Source of the DNA: Trissonchulus latispiculum | Lineage: Eukaryota; Nematoda; Enoplea; Enoplida; Ironidae | Direction of reading: 5' to 3' | Length of the DNA stretch: 64,000 nt | Assembly (NCBI GenBank): GCA_030248195.1 | Contig: JASAND010023148.1 | Location: forward strand, 16,820-80,819 | Shown: one piece after another, positions 52,670 through 64,000 of the stretch | How positions within the stretch are numbered: position 1 is the first letter of the stretch | Layout of the letters: every line of letters starts with the position of its first letter | Notes under the pieces: model-generated | Seen by the model: the letters and a program-made list of their open reading frames with translations, nothing else | The model's database searches: none | What the model was told of the DNA's origin: nothing | Translations under genes and position numbers: made by a program

Positions 52670-55600
52670 TATGTTGTCTTAGTCACTAGTTAACCCAGAA
52701 GCCACCTTTTGTTATAGTATACTAGCATACCCTTCCTAGCCCTCTATTCATTAAAGGCTATGTTACTTTAATATTGTTAAGTTACGAAAAAGAGAAACTT
52801 AAAACTTAGCTTGTTTAAGCAACCGACTTCTTCCGTGGTGGAACAGATCTCCTGATTTCCACTTGTTTTCTACTTTAGATTTGTTTGCTTAGATATGCTG
52901 CTACTATGCATAGGGTACATAAAAATTTTCTTTCTTATTTCGTGCAGTATATCGACAATCAACGGTGCCATATAATACTGTGTTTCTGAATATAAAGGCA
53001 GTGACTTCTGTGTTCAACAGAATCCGGAAAAGATCGAGATGTGGGAATTGAGATTTACTGGAAATAAAATTTTTTATTTTAGATAAACTTTTTATTTCCT
53101 TAAGACTAGATTACAGCACCTCTCAAGAAGTAAATGGTTTCAAAAAATTTAAATATAGTTAAAATATGCAAAAGTTGATTGCTAGCCACATCGGAATAAA
53201 AGAGGAACATATTATGTTAAAGTTAAATATTTTACGAGGAAATGTATGTATGCAGCAACTTCATTACACAAAAATCGCTAATACTACTGCAGATGGCTCG
53301 GTCATTCAGATCAGTTCTATAAACTTTTCGATATTTCAACTTTATCGACTTTTGTTTCAGAAGCAGTTAAAATTAGGAAGACAGCAATTTAGCTAACAGT
53401 TAGCAATTTTCAAAGTTTTCTACTGTGTAAAAACTTATTTTTCTCTCTAATATTGTTGCTTTCAGTTTGCGTCCTAACTAAACTACTTTCTGTTTCCCAA
53501 TGTTTGAGAAAATAGATAGCTAATTTTTAATTACATCTCTGCGAGTTTTAATTCTTAACTAAGGTTAGGTAATCATGAAATGTGTACATAAGCTTCTTCA
53601 AGTTTTCATTCGACATTATACCGTTCACATGCGAAGGAAAGCATCCTTGTTTTTCAATTACTGTTTGGAATTAGAAAACAACATTATAAAAAAATTTGTT
53701 GAATTTTACATTTTGTAAATTTACTTCACAAAATTTGAAAAACAAAAAGCATGAAGACGAAACATACGAACTTCCAGAACAAGGGACGTCGATATAAATT
53801 ACAATAAAGCAATACAGGCTCGTGATTTTCAAGCACGTTATAATTAAACTTATAACTAAGGAGAAGGGACAATATAACTAATGTTGATTCAAATAAACAA
53901 TTGAAATTTATCTGAAATATGTAATGGAATCAATATTACTGAATTTTAAGTTTTCAACAGTTTATCTAGCTCTCACTTTAGTTTGTTTTGAAAACGCCAT
54001 TTCAATACCAACAACTGATTAATTGCAGTTTTTGTCACAATTTTCTTTGTTTACCAGAATAGCATCATTTATTCTAGTTTATAGCTTTCCCTCATGAGTC
54101 CTTTTCCAAAGTCTTAAATTAATTAATTGCGCCTTTTGCCGCAAGCTTTGCTGTTTGCAACTTGCTAGAAACAGAAACCTGGAAGACAGGGGGATATGTC
54201 GAAAATTCAATTAACTTTATCTAGCAAAATTCAGTTTTCTTTTATCTTGATGAAGAGACTAGAGCGAAAAGTTGATGAGAAGTGCCGAACACCTATAATA
54301 CCAGATATAAAGATAAACTTAAAACAAAAATAAATGTTCCCCTCTTAAAACTTTGCATGTCGACGGATTTTCGATAAAATTTTCTATTTTTGCAAAGTAT
54401 CGGAACGTTTCTTAATTGTTGTGCGGTTTCCTTTCACCTGGCATCATTTGTCTTAATGGTTCCTCTGCAAACTAAGATAAAATTTTAAAATTTGTGAATT
54501 GTTCACGATTAGGTTTGTATGGCTATGACGGGTTTTAATGCTGGGCCTTTATAGTTGAATACTGGCCAGGAAGCTATTTTTATTATTTTGTAGGCATTTT
54601 TCTAATTTATGGATTTTGCCCAATTATGTGACATGCCCACAAAGCATGTGTGAGTTTAGATCTGCCTCGAGTTTAAAATAGTATTGTTTTTTAATTACAT
54701 GCAGTCATAAATTTGTGGCTTCAAAGGCGAAATCTGCTTACGAAACTGAAAAAAAGACCTGTGCTTGCGAGTTTCCCAATTTTGTGTATTGGCCAACGAC
54801 AGTTTAAAGAAATCAGTTGGCAAAGCTTTTGGAACCATTTATAGTCAAAAGCAGAATTTAGCACAACCCGAAATCCACTGAACTTCTGATTTAGTTGTAA
54901 TTTAATATAAACCTAACTTATTGTTGGACAGTCAAAACTTTTCAAAGTTAAGTAGTTTTAGCAGCAGTGAAGTTACGATTGCTATAAGCTTTAAATATTG
55001 CAGCATTTCGACATTTAATGCAAAGTAAATGAAATTATTACTCAGCATAGACTTGACATAGCAGAGATTGGATAACCTTGGTGCACATCCGCTTATTAGC
55101 TAATATTGACACTTGGCAACAAAGCAGTCGATTTCAGCAACAAATCAACGATTCACAAATTTACCGGAGCATTCATTTTGCAAGATTTACAAGACTCATA
55201 ATACCAATACTGCACAATATTTAAATCCAAATCTGCAAGTTTTGGTTAAGTAAATGAATACTATTCTTTAAATACTAAATACTTAAATTCCTAGCAGGAT
55301 TTCGTGATATCGCTAATTTTTTAGTTCTGGCTCAAGTCGCGAAATTAAAGTTAATGCTTAGTTCGCTAAATGCTGGCACATGAGTCATATCCGAACCACA
55401 TTTAGTGTGCGCCAGGAAAATTGTTAAGTCCTCTGGAAATCACGGTCACAACGATAATGATAACAATCGTAGCAGCCGCAGATAAAGATAAAAACTAAGT
55501 TGTTATGACAAATGCCTGTGAATAGTAAAATTGCTTATCCAGAGGAGGCTGAAAATTATAATTATAGAAATTATAATAAGAGACTATATCTGTGAAGTCT

Positions 55601-58600
55601 CGGAAAATTGGTATAAAAGCTTTGCAATATTTCAATTGCTTCTTGTTAACGATGTTTCAGTTACTGACGCTGAATTTCGAACTAAGTTTCAGGACTTAGT
55701 TTCATCCGTTGAAACTGAAATTCCCGGAATTGGTGACTAGGGTTAAGTTTTAGTCATTGAAAATGTAAAATTTAAACTGAAACCGAAACCATATTGAAAT
55801 GGGTTAAGTTAAAGCAGAGTTCCATAATGTTTATTGAATCGTTGTTAAGTTTAAATTTTCAAATATATTTAAAATTTAGCAAGTCTAAGCCTTGACAAAC
55901 AACCATCATTGTACTAATGATTTTATACTAATCTTTCCAAATGCGCATGATTACAGAATAGCAACGGAAGTTCTAAATCAGCTTCAAATTATGGATTCTT
56001 TTTGCCAAATTCTAAATTACATAGGAATGGTTCAACATAGTACATAGCAAAGCAAGTCAAGTCGATGCCCAAATGCTACAATTGTGTGTCTTCGGTATTT
56101 ACTCGCAGCTTTTCACATGATCATTAGTATCAAATGTGCAATAGTCTTAATTAGCATCCGGCATTAATTGCAAATTGTTGAAGAATAACAAGGGAAATTC
56201 CAAAACAATGGTCAAATTCAAATTACTGGTCTTTTCCCAAACCTCGTTCTGCGTTATTAAAACTGCCAGAGCCAACCTTCGTATGAAAGTTTAACGTTTG
56301 TAACAAATTTGTCGAATAAGTACACATTACATAAAGATACATGGAAACTCGCACAAGTTCTCATTGCATGCAGTTTCAGTTAGCGCTATCAGAAAAAAGC
56401 AACTAATTAGCTGTACGCTTAAATCACTGTAGCTTCTAATTACTGAAACAGTATGTTAACTAATTTCAGTTTAAGTCAGTGCACAAACTTAAAACAGGGT
56501 AGAGCAAAGGGCAGATTCTGGTTATGCATAAAGCTTAACTTCTGAGTGTTACTGCTTACAGCTTTTGATTGAAACAAATATTTTAAAGCAAGACAAAGTG
56601 AAACTAAAACGTTTTCCCTCTTGGCAATCGTATATAGAGTGCTACTTGTGCCACTGAAACCAAGTCGTCGACCTAAATCTAACGAATACTATTTTTGGAT
56701 TGGCAATTGAAGCTGGTACTGAAATGGGATAAAGTGAACTTCTGAATTTATGTTGAATTAAAGCTCTTATCGGTTCTTTTCTAAATTTCATTTCACTGGA
56801 GAAGTCGTAGTGCAACTTTGGAAAGTGACAGTCGCTTATGAAATCGATCGAAAAAGTTAATGTTTTCAAAACGTCACACCCAAAGTTGCACATGCTCTCA
56901 CGGACTTTGCGCAACACTCTTTATGATCGTAGGTTAGAACAACATTTCGTTTGCAAGTTCAACATGTGCAATGCTATAATAAGTTCAGATAACTGGCAGC
57001 CAGTTGGCGTTGACTGTTCCGTAAATTACGAATTTTCGATGATCTTAACTTCGCAATGTCTAACGTACCCAATAACAGAGCAACAACAGCTGTAGCAGAC
57101 TACCAAACGAGTTAATGCCTAACTCATGATTACTGACTGACAAGCCGTTACTCTGAAAGCTGGGTGATTAGTTTTGACTTTGCTACAAATTATGGCTTAC
57201 GCAATTCTTTTGTTACATTCGTGAACCCAATTTTACGTAAAGGGCAAATGTGCGTAAATTTCAGCGAAGCCGTTTAATTATGTACTTTTTCGTTAGCTCA
57301 AGTCTCCAGCAAAAATAGCAAGTATATACCATGAATTTGAAACTGCATTTACGTATCAATTATTACTTATTCGTATTGAATCTCCCTTGTTTTCGTCTCA
57401 AGCCTTTGCGTGCATACAGTGTAAGCTAATATACTATTAATTTCATCAAAGTTCAATATTCAGCAATAAAATTCAGCTTTGAATCTGTTTTTAGAAACGG
57501 CCAAATTTTACCTGCTGAAACTTCGTTTCGAAGTCGTTGGCTACCAGTTAATACATGACTGAATAAAATAAATATTTACGAGAAAGCCAACTGCAACTTC
57601 TAAGTTTCAAGGAAGCCACAAATTTGACTGCACTCTTATAGGATATTTTGGTACAATATTCGTAAGGGTTAAAACCGTTTACTAATTTGTAATTAATGGT
57701 TTTAACCCATTTGATTCAGGTTTCCGAAGCATGGAGGCCTGAAGACGCTGCTGAATAGCAGGATTTTAGCCGGATTACTACTTAGCTCCTTGTTAACAAT
57801 TTCGAGACTCTATTGACTTTGACCTAATTATCAGAAGGTCGATTTTTATATTCTGGCTGAAATTCATCGGCCTTGGCATTCCGCATCTCTGAAGTAACTT
57901 TTTTGGCCAATCATTTGGTATGACGTGAAGGTACAGGATCAAACAATAATCCAATTTGAATCTCGGAGGCGTAGCCTAATCGTTGGGTTTTTCCTAAATT
58001 AATTACTTTAATTAGTGTGCAGCTATAGAATCCTAATTAAAGCAAAGATTGCCGTCTAACGGCACTGTGCTCCTGCTGATCTCGGATTTGGATGAAACGA
58101 TTCTCCAAAGGTGCAGACTTTTAATTTTAATCCGGTACTGAGATACTGATATGCTGTAAAATTTGTTCATTTCTTACAAGGTCAAAGTCCGTTTAAGCAA
58201 TTGCCTCAATATCCTTGGATTGAAATATCTAGACAAAGATAGGGTAAAACGTAAATATGTAGGATTTGTGCTAAGTTATTCTTAACAGCTAATGTTTATC
58301 TATTTTTATGCCCGCTAATATCTTGTATGTAGTGCATATTTGCAATACTGATTTATATTTTCTGTCAAATTACTGCTGCACTGTAGTGATATATGTTAGT
58401 AATCTCAATTCTCTGAATCTTTGCTATCATCTATGTACCTATCAATAAATCTTGCTGTGTGGAAAGCCTGATCTGTCGCTGATTTCCCTATCACCTATAG
58501 GCTTGAACACTCACAACCTCACATAAGTGAACCATACCGTTATCCTACGAACCCTGTTGAGATTAGAATAATTTGACCCCAAAATTTAGGCTAGCTGTCA

Positions 58601-58841
58601 AGGCGCCGTTGTCGGAAAACCACCCCTTCGGAGTCTGTGACCTAAGTACTCGTAGAGTACGCCGCTAGCCTGTGTAACGAACCCACCAGTGCTCATTTCA
58701 ATATAAAGCTTGAAAAACTTGAAAACGGATTCAAGACCCCGATTCCGCCAACCTCATCTTAGTTCGTTACAAATATCAAACATCAGCTTCAGCGAGTTTC
58801 AAACTATTAAAGAGCAAGCGAGAAGTTTGCTCACTATTTAC
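52670..58841. other. Long non-coding interior of the hAT-like element
   Basis: About 6.2 kb, AT-rich, without a recognisable gene. Short frames (53166-53396, 55531-55740, 56642-57095) show no domain. From about 54900 to 57500, AACTGAAA/TTTCAGTT-type words recur at irregular spacing, giving cryptically repetitive sequence. Confidence 0.55.
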
Positions 58842-59850
58842 TGACCCGGTGACCCGGTATTTTTTGAAAATTCTGGTTTAAGCTTGCAAAAAATTAAAAA
58901 TACTTTATTGGGGTGCAGTGAGTGTTTTTACCATTTTGGACAATTTTGAGGACTAAAATATCAAGTTGGGCAAAAGTTTTACTTTCCTTAAAGCAGTAGC
59001 ATTGGAAAGTGAATATGGTAAGTAAGCCGGAAAAATCAAAACGATTTGCATAATTTTGCACTCAATAATGTGAAGTAAACTACATAGCTTTTTGAATCCA
59101 ACAAATTGAAACAAAATACTTTGCCAAAGTCATAACATCATCTAATTCTAATTATAGGGTTTAGCATTAGCACTTTTCTGCTTTATCATTTTATTAAAAT
59201 TTTAGTTGTATGATTGAAGTTTCACTCAGCGGAAATTTTTTGGAAATATTTTTTCGTATGGAAAGGATTCAGAGAATATGAAATAAAATCAAGCACAATT
59301 GGTTCCTGAAGATATGTAGTAAGCCATAACAATTGCAAAAAATGCAAAGTAAAACTCAGAATCTGTAAACCTTGAGATTTTGCTTCTTACCGATATTTGA
59401 AACCCACAGTTTCGCCCTCTCCCTCCAAAAATAATAGCAGCAGCGATAAAGCACTTACAGTAGATGGAGCATGGAGAATTTTAATTTTAAAATAAAGATG
59501 TCAGACTCTCAGGGTCCATGTAATAGTTTTCATTTTCTAGTTAAGATTCAACGCAATGATTGTAGTTTCAAACTTAGTTCTAAGCTTGACAGGACATTAC
59601 AAATATTATGAGGACACTACTACAACGACAAGCATTTAAAAAACTCCACGATTAAGTTAAGAATATTTCTATTGCTAGTTTTTGAGTAATTGTTGAAGTT
59701 TTCAGTTGGCAAAAATTGGTAAAACTTTGAAAAATATCCTATAACAACAAAAAAGTTCCTCCAATCAAAAATACCGGGTCAAGACCGGGTCAAAGCTCCT
59801 GACCCGGTGACCCGGTCCATATAGTGACCCGAACTGACCCGGTTTCATCT
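58842..59850. mobile_element. Nested inverted element with GACCCGGT repeats
   Basis: The left end is TGACCCGGTGACCCGGTATT. The right side has the inverted AATACCGGGTCAAGACCGGG (59769-59788) and then further GACCCGGT copies to about 59850. Interior about 0.9 kb, no ORF. The subterminal-repeat style is again hAT-like; exact ends and target duplication unresolved. Confidence 0.65.
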
Positions 59851-60301
59851 TTGGTCTGTCTCACTTTCAGAGATAGCTGAATTTGTTCCATTTCCAACTT
59901 ATGCTCTAAATTTATTCTATTTATAGTTTCCTACTTCAGTTTCAACTCGTATGTTCAGTTTCAGATCGTAATTTGTAAGTCACATCACATCTCATGTTAG
60001 TTACCCTCATTACAGGTCAAAATTTGCACAGATTCAGCTGAAACATGTTGAAGCCTCAAACCAGAATTTGGTAATAGTTGCAGCTTCAGTCACTAGCCTG
60101 AATGGTATGAATGAGTAAAAATACAATATGAATGGCAACCACAAAATCCAGCATTAGGAAATTGTAAAATATTTTTGCAAAAAAGTAATTCAAGTCTGAT
60201 CTTTAAGCATTGATCCTGCCGGTTCCAAATTCTACCGGTTCTAAAAATCCTTCCGGTTCAGTTCCGGTTCTAGTGGAACCGGCCCCAGCTCTACTTCAAG
60301 C

Positions 60302-62707
60302 AGCACTACAAGAAGTATAATTCTAGCAAGAGGCTATACTCAACGTGAAACATATAAACGGAGAACAGTTCCAAACCAAACGGACTAGACCAGTCTTGTT
60401 TAGCAAATACATGTCGTGGCCTGCACAATAAAAAATATCCTAAGAGTGTACCTTTTCAGCGAGCAAAGTAAGCATTAAAATCAAACAATTTCGTAAACAA
60501 TCAAAAATTTTCGTAAAGTTAAGCAGAAAAGTAAAGTTAATATATAATAAAATTTTACCTGTCTTGGAAAAAGTAGGAATTTTTGGCCTCAAGTAGGAAC
60601 TTGGAAGAGTAGGAAAAGTAGGAACCGCACGAGCACTGCGAAACTGTATAACCTCTTGCTATACAGTTTTTGCGAGCTAGTCCGATTACCGGACGGCGGA
60701 CATGGATTTTCAGAAATGTTTTGGGTGAAGGATCAATATATTAGACTATTAATTAATTAATTAGTACTTTCTTTTCGCATCTAAGCGTTTTTATCCATTT
60801 AATATCCGGAAGTGATGGTTTTAGCGGATTCACCTCCTCCTGAGGTTTCTTAAAATTATATAAACTAGCTTCACAGGATAACTCAGGATAGGCGCTCACA
60901 GTTCGGTTCCAAGATTTTTTGGTCAGACTATAGTAACTAAGCCTACATACCATATCCCGCAAGCACGCTTTTACTTCATAAATCATAAATTTATACTGGT
61001 AAAACTATGTACAAACAAGGCAAATACACAACATAATAAGGAAATTATAACTATCCCATACCAATACAACATGATATGCAAAATATCAGACATGCGCATA
61101 TTGGAAACCCCAATACATTAAATCTACCAAATTTACCTACAATTTAGTTGTCAGAAAATCTACAATTATAGTTTCCAGCAAAATATTTGAAAATATTTAA
61201 GGTAAAGGATTTTAAATGCAAAACAAAAACTGAAAATCAAGCATTCGGCCAGCACCTAGCATATACAGAAAGTAGCTAGAAGTGTTAAAAACAGAGGTTA
61301 AAATGCTCTGAGCTTGCATTTTCCTGAAAATCCCGAATAGCATTGCAACGTTCGTAACAAAGAAAAATATCACAGCGGTTGAAAAATAAATAAGCATAAT
61401 TTAAGAGTCTTCAAAAATAGTTGCATACAACTATTCTAGGCTTGTGTTCAGAAATTGTGGTATACAACTTTACGACCACAAATAATGCCAATTTTAGCAA
61501 CAAAAAGGGCAAAATGTAAAATTTTAAATATACAAAATCGTTAATTTACCTACTACATAACCCACCATGTTCAAAACCTGCGGAAACAGACAGTTTAACT
61601 AATAAATTAATCAATCAAGTTGAATTAACCTTAATACCATATAGTATTGAAAACAGTTAATACGTACCAAAAGATATCTAAATAGCAGTCCATGGGGTGC
61701 TATATGATGGTGATTTTATGCAAAACCAGTATACTATGTAACAACGACAATTTTTCAGTGATATTACGCAACGCATGCACATTAACAGCTGTGGGGAGTG
61801 AACACATCAAAATTCAATTGCGCAACAGTGCAAAACTAAAATAAATGTATATATATGCTACTAGAAAAAAATTCGGAAATAATAAGAAAAACATATATAA
61901 TATATATAACCAAAAGTAGACACTAGACATGAAAAAGGCACCTAGAATCACTGCTATCATCAAAAGAGACATTATTGCTAAAATTGGGAACTAGCAACAA
62001 TTTCAAAACTAAAGCACAGCCTTTCTAAACTGCAAAAACTTGCGTATACATTATCAAAATTTTTATCGCAAGACTTTGCAAACTATAAGAAAAACGAAAA
62101 ACAAAAGGTGCATAGCCCAAGGACGAATAAAAGTTGGTCAAATCAACCAATTAAATATCTATTACATACTAGCAACATACAATTTAACCGCATAAGATGA
62201 AAGCAACATACATATAGTACGCAATACATGCATCCATGTATTAATAAAATTTATATATATCAATATAGTTAATAACAGTAGGTAAAACAAAAATCTAGGT
62301 ATAACACAGGCTTTTGATAATGCAACAGTTCGTAACATATGAGCATAAATTAATAAAATTTAAAGATACTGCATTAAGCTCTACCAAAATAGACTGTAAA
62401 TACGTCATACAAAATTATTAAAGTTTCATGTTTTGCTAAGTATATAATTATATTGCGTTAAGCGGACGAAAATTGAAGTATTAAAGAAACTTCAATGCAA
62501 GTTTACAGAACGTTAAGTGATTAATAACGGCTACACAGATATCAATTTACATTTCACATAAACTGATGAAACAATTCTGAAATGAAAACAGTAAAGTCCC
62601 AAAATAGACATTTCTGAGGTCCAACACAGGAATTGAAAGCTTCCATTGATAAGTTGTACATAACAAACTGAAACACAAACGGAAAGTCAAGCACATTGGG
62701 ACAGAAG
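60302..62707. other. Probable 3' flank or UTR of BicD; no gene seen
   Basis: AT-rich, no repeated landmarks shared with the rest of the window. Minus ORFs at 60753-60986 and 61212-61397 are short and unrecognised. Confidence 0.4.
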
Positions 62708-62785
62708 CAGGATTGTAGCGTAGTGGTTACGATCCTAGAGTCAGGAAACCAGGGGTCGGTGGTTCGAGACCCATCTGGATCTAAA
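62708..62785 (+). repeat. tRNA-related SINE-like segment with A and B boxes
   Basis: TAGCGTAGTGG (A box, about 62717) and GGTTCGAGACC (B box, 62761-62771) are at tRNA-like spacing. However, the acceptor and T stems do not pair well (AGGAT instead pairs with ATCCT internally), so this is more likely a SINE head than a functional tRNA. Confidence 0.5.
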
Positions 62786-63669
62786 AATTTTGTAAAAGTT
62801 GTAGCAGTGTATGATATTCCCCTTGAAGTATGTTGCTGTACATCGCACTAACATTTACAAATACAGGTATATATAGCTAGCTACTACTTAACACTGGCTA
62901 CAAAGAACCCACTTTACACTTACAACACATCTTACACCATGACTACAGTATAACAAAAATGTGCCGTAGTGAAAGTTGGGTGTCAGAACTAAACTGAAAA
63001 ACAACACAATTATAAGCATATACGTAATTACAGAAAAATAATCAAAAACAGTAACTGAAATTGCATTCATAAAACATGAACCTAGTGAGTATGTGTACAT
63101 GCATATACGGGGTGTGCATAAAACAAAAGGGCTTACGTTTAGGACAAGCTTACAGGTTACAAGCATTACATACATACATTCCAAAAGGATATGCAACACA
63201 AAATATGATGCTGAACAGAATCGTTTATGTATGTACAAACCCAGCTAGACAGGAAAAACAATTGTAGAAGAGTCCAGTCCACAGAAATTAACAACCAAAT
63301 AAATTGACAAAACTACAGAAAAAAGGAGAAGAAAAAACATTGCATTTGTGCGACACAGGACAGTCCTAAAAAGTTAAGAAACAAAAAGCACAGGTATATA
63401 TATACGTATATATAATATGCAAAAAATGCTACACATACAACAGTTAACAGCTATAAGACCCAAAAATAGCAAAGAAAAGTATATACGTAAATCAGTCAAA
63501 TAGTCAGAAAAGTGAGAACACAGGGGGAGGAGACGAAGGGGGGGGGGTGCACGAATTGAAGTTCCACAATTACATAATCCCATGAAAAAACTTAAGCATA
63601 AACTTAAGAATTTTTCGGGTCACAGGTGTTGTAGTGACACATCTTAGTTTCGTTCCAACGCCGTCAGTG
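62786..63669. other. Probable BicD 3' UTR
   Basis: AT-rich, lies immediately downstream of the BicD stop codon on the minus strand; contains TATATATACGTATATA at about 63397. No gene recognised. The plus-strand reading frames here are not supported. Confidence 0.4.
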
Positions 63670-64000
63670 TTAGTAGTCTCGTTTCTGCGCCAGCATTGCC
63701 GCTGCCGCTGCATTGCCGTGCTGCAGGGAGGCTCCCAGCATGGCATGGGAAGGAGGGGGGGCGTTGGACATCCGTTGTCCTACGGTACCCCCTGGAGGGT
63801 ACTGGACCCCGACCCGGGGTATATTGGGCGGCCGGCCTCCGGTCCGGCCGCTTTGCTGCCGGCGAAGATTCAGCCGCTCTCGGTCCATTTCCAGGTCTTC
63901 CAGGCGCTGGGTGAGCGCCAGTTTTTGCTGGATGGCCATTCGCAGTAGCGAATTCAGCGTCTTTTTCTCATCCTCGGCCGCGTGAATTTGACGAATTCGT
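63670..64000 (-). CDS. BicD: Bicaudal D homologue, C-terminal coding exon (partial)
   Basis: The frame is open from the window edge to TAA at 63670-63672. It begins with [20 protein letters not shown] and continues [20 protein letters not shown], the strongly conserved last coiled-coil segment of Bicaudal-D cargo-adaptor proteins (dynein/dynactin adaptors; this region binds Rab6 and other cargo). After it comes a low-complexity tail (Gly/Pro/Arg-rich, then GNAAAAAM) typical of the variable BicD C-terminus. GC content is clearly higher than the flanks. The upstream part of the gene lies beyond the window. Only host gene called with confidence here. Confidence 0.85.
   Translation of the reverse strand, partial: RIRQIHAAEDEKKTLNSLLRMAIQQKLALTQRLEDLEMDRERLNLRRQQSGRTGGRPPNIPRVGVQYPPGGTVGQRMSNAPPPSHAMLGASLQHGNAAAAAMLAQKRDY

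Larger units (their letters stand above)
51069..60293. mobile_element. 9.2-kb hAT-like element with perfect 8-bp target duplication
   Basis: The left end is TAGAGCTGGGGTCGGTTCC and the right end the inverted TAGAGCTGGGGCCGGTTCC (18 of 19 match). CTTCAAGC flanks both ends (51061-51068 and 60294-60301). Terminal motif and 8-bp duplication are hAT hallmarks. CCGGTTCC-type subterminal repeats fill 51090-51190 and 60215-60285. No transposase-like ORF exists inside, only a LINE fragment and a nested inverted element, so it would depend on a transposase in trans. Confidence 0.9.

Noticed and set aside
55531..57095. hAT transposase fragments inside the 9.2-kb element
   Set aside because: Short frames lack any recognisable transposase, BED finger or dimerisation motif.
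62708..62785. Functional tRNA gene
   Set aside because: A and B boxes are good, but acceptor and T stems do not form, and AGGAT pairs internally with ATCCT; a SINE head fits better.
63634..63985. Plus-strand ORFs opposite the BicD exon
   Set aside because: The minus frame has the conserved BicD coiled coil; the plus frames are GC-driven shadows.

Overview
The window looks like metazoan, specifically invertebrate, genomic DNA. It is AT-rich, has spliced exon fragments and microsatellites, and is dominated by transposable elements. The only confidently recognised cellular gene is at the right edge: the C-terminal coding exon of a Bicaudal-D (BicD) homologue on the minus strand (63670 to the window end). 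I cannot name the species. No bacterial-type operon, rRNA or CRISPR array is present.

Left third (1-23.5 kb): a composite repeat (1-780, HSE-like array 4.86-5.26 kb, zinc-finger exons 5.82-6.46 kb) has a second copy at 35.0-37.05 kb. In the left copy it is split by a degenerate Penelope-like retroelement (1.14-3.48 kb) whose GIY-YIG nuclease precedes the reverse transcriptase, as in the permuted Naiad-type group, and by a LINE ORF1 fragment (4.1-4.76 kb). Foldback and palindromic elements (11.36-12.34, 15.69-16.69, 17.15-17.73, 18.01-19.34 kb), a 50-bp tandem array (19.67-20.07 kb) and a second, rearranged Penelope-like locus (20.85-22.70 kb) follow. A 921-bp TIR element with a perfect 8-bp target duplication sits inside that second locus.

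Middle (23.5-41 kb): a possible two-exon zinc-finger gene; a 1.5-kb inverted duplication of an unidentified exon; a three-exon kinase-like (Tribbles-like?) gene fragment; and two copies (27.65-28.97 and 37.25-38.83 kb) of a small intronless unit in which a dUTPase ORF is followed after 8 nt by a deoxynucleoside kinase ORF. Both copies are broken. This two-gene nucleotide-metabolism cassette, repeated with shared ends, is the most unusual object here.

41.3-50.1 kb: a Maverick/Polinton-type virus-like element on the minus strand. It encodes the C-terminal part of a protein-primed family B DNA polymerase, a packaging-type ATPase, two small proteins, a DD35E integrase with chromodomain, two candidate capsid proteins, a basic core-like protein, an adenain-type protease, a membrane protein, a RING-H2 protein and a small ORF. 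The genes are packed with 1-32 nt overlaps, including two TAATG stop-start junctions. A repeated GC-box/T-tract/double-hairpin module lies at the 3' end of each of three gene blocks, and an AATCAATAAAAAC motif recurs between genes. The polymerase is cut at 50105 by an interspersed repeat (R1) that also occurs at 29.2-30.17 kb.

51.07-60.29 kb: a 9225-bp hAT-like element with 18/19 matching TIR ends and a perfect 8-bp target duplication (CTTCAAGC). It has CCGGTTC arrays at both ends, carries a LINE ORF2 fragment and a nested GACCCGGT-rich inverted element, and shows no recognisable transposase. The last 3.4 kb is probably the 3' flank or UTR of BicD and contains a tRNA-related SINE-like segment.
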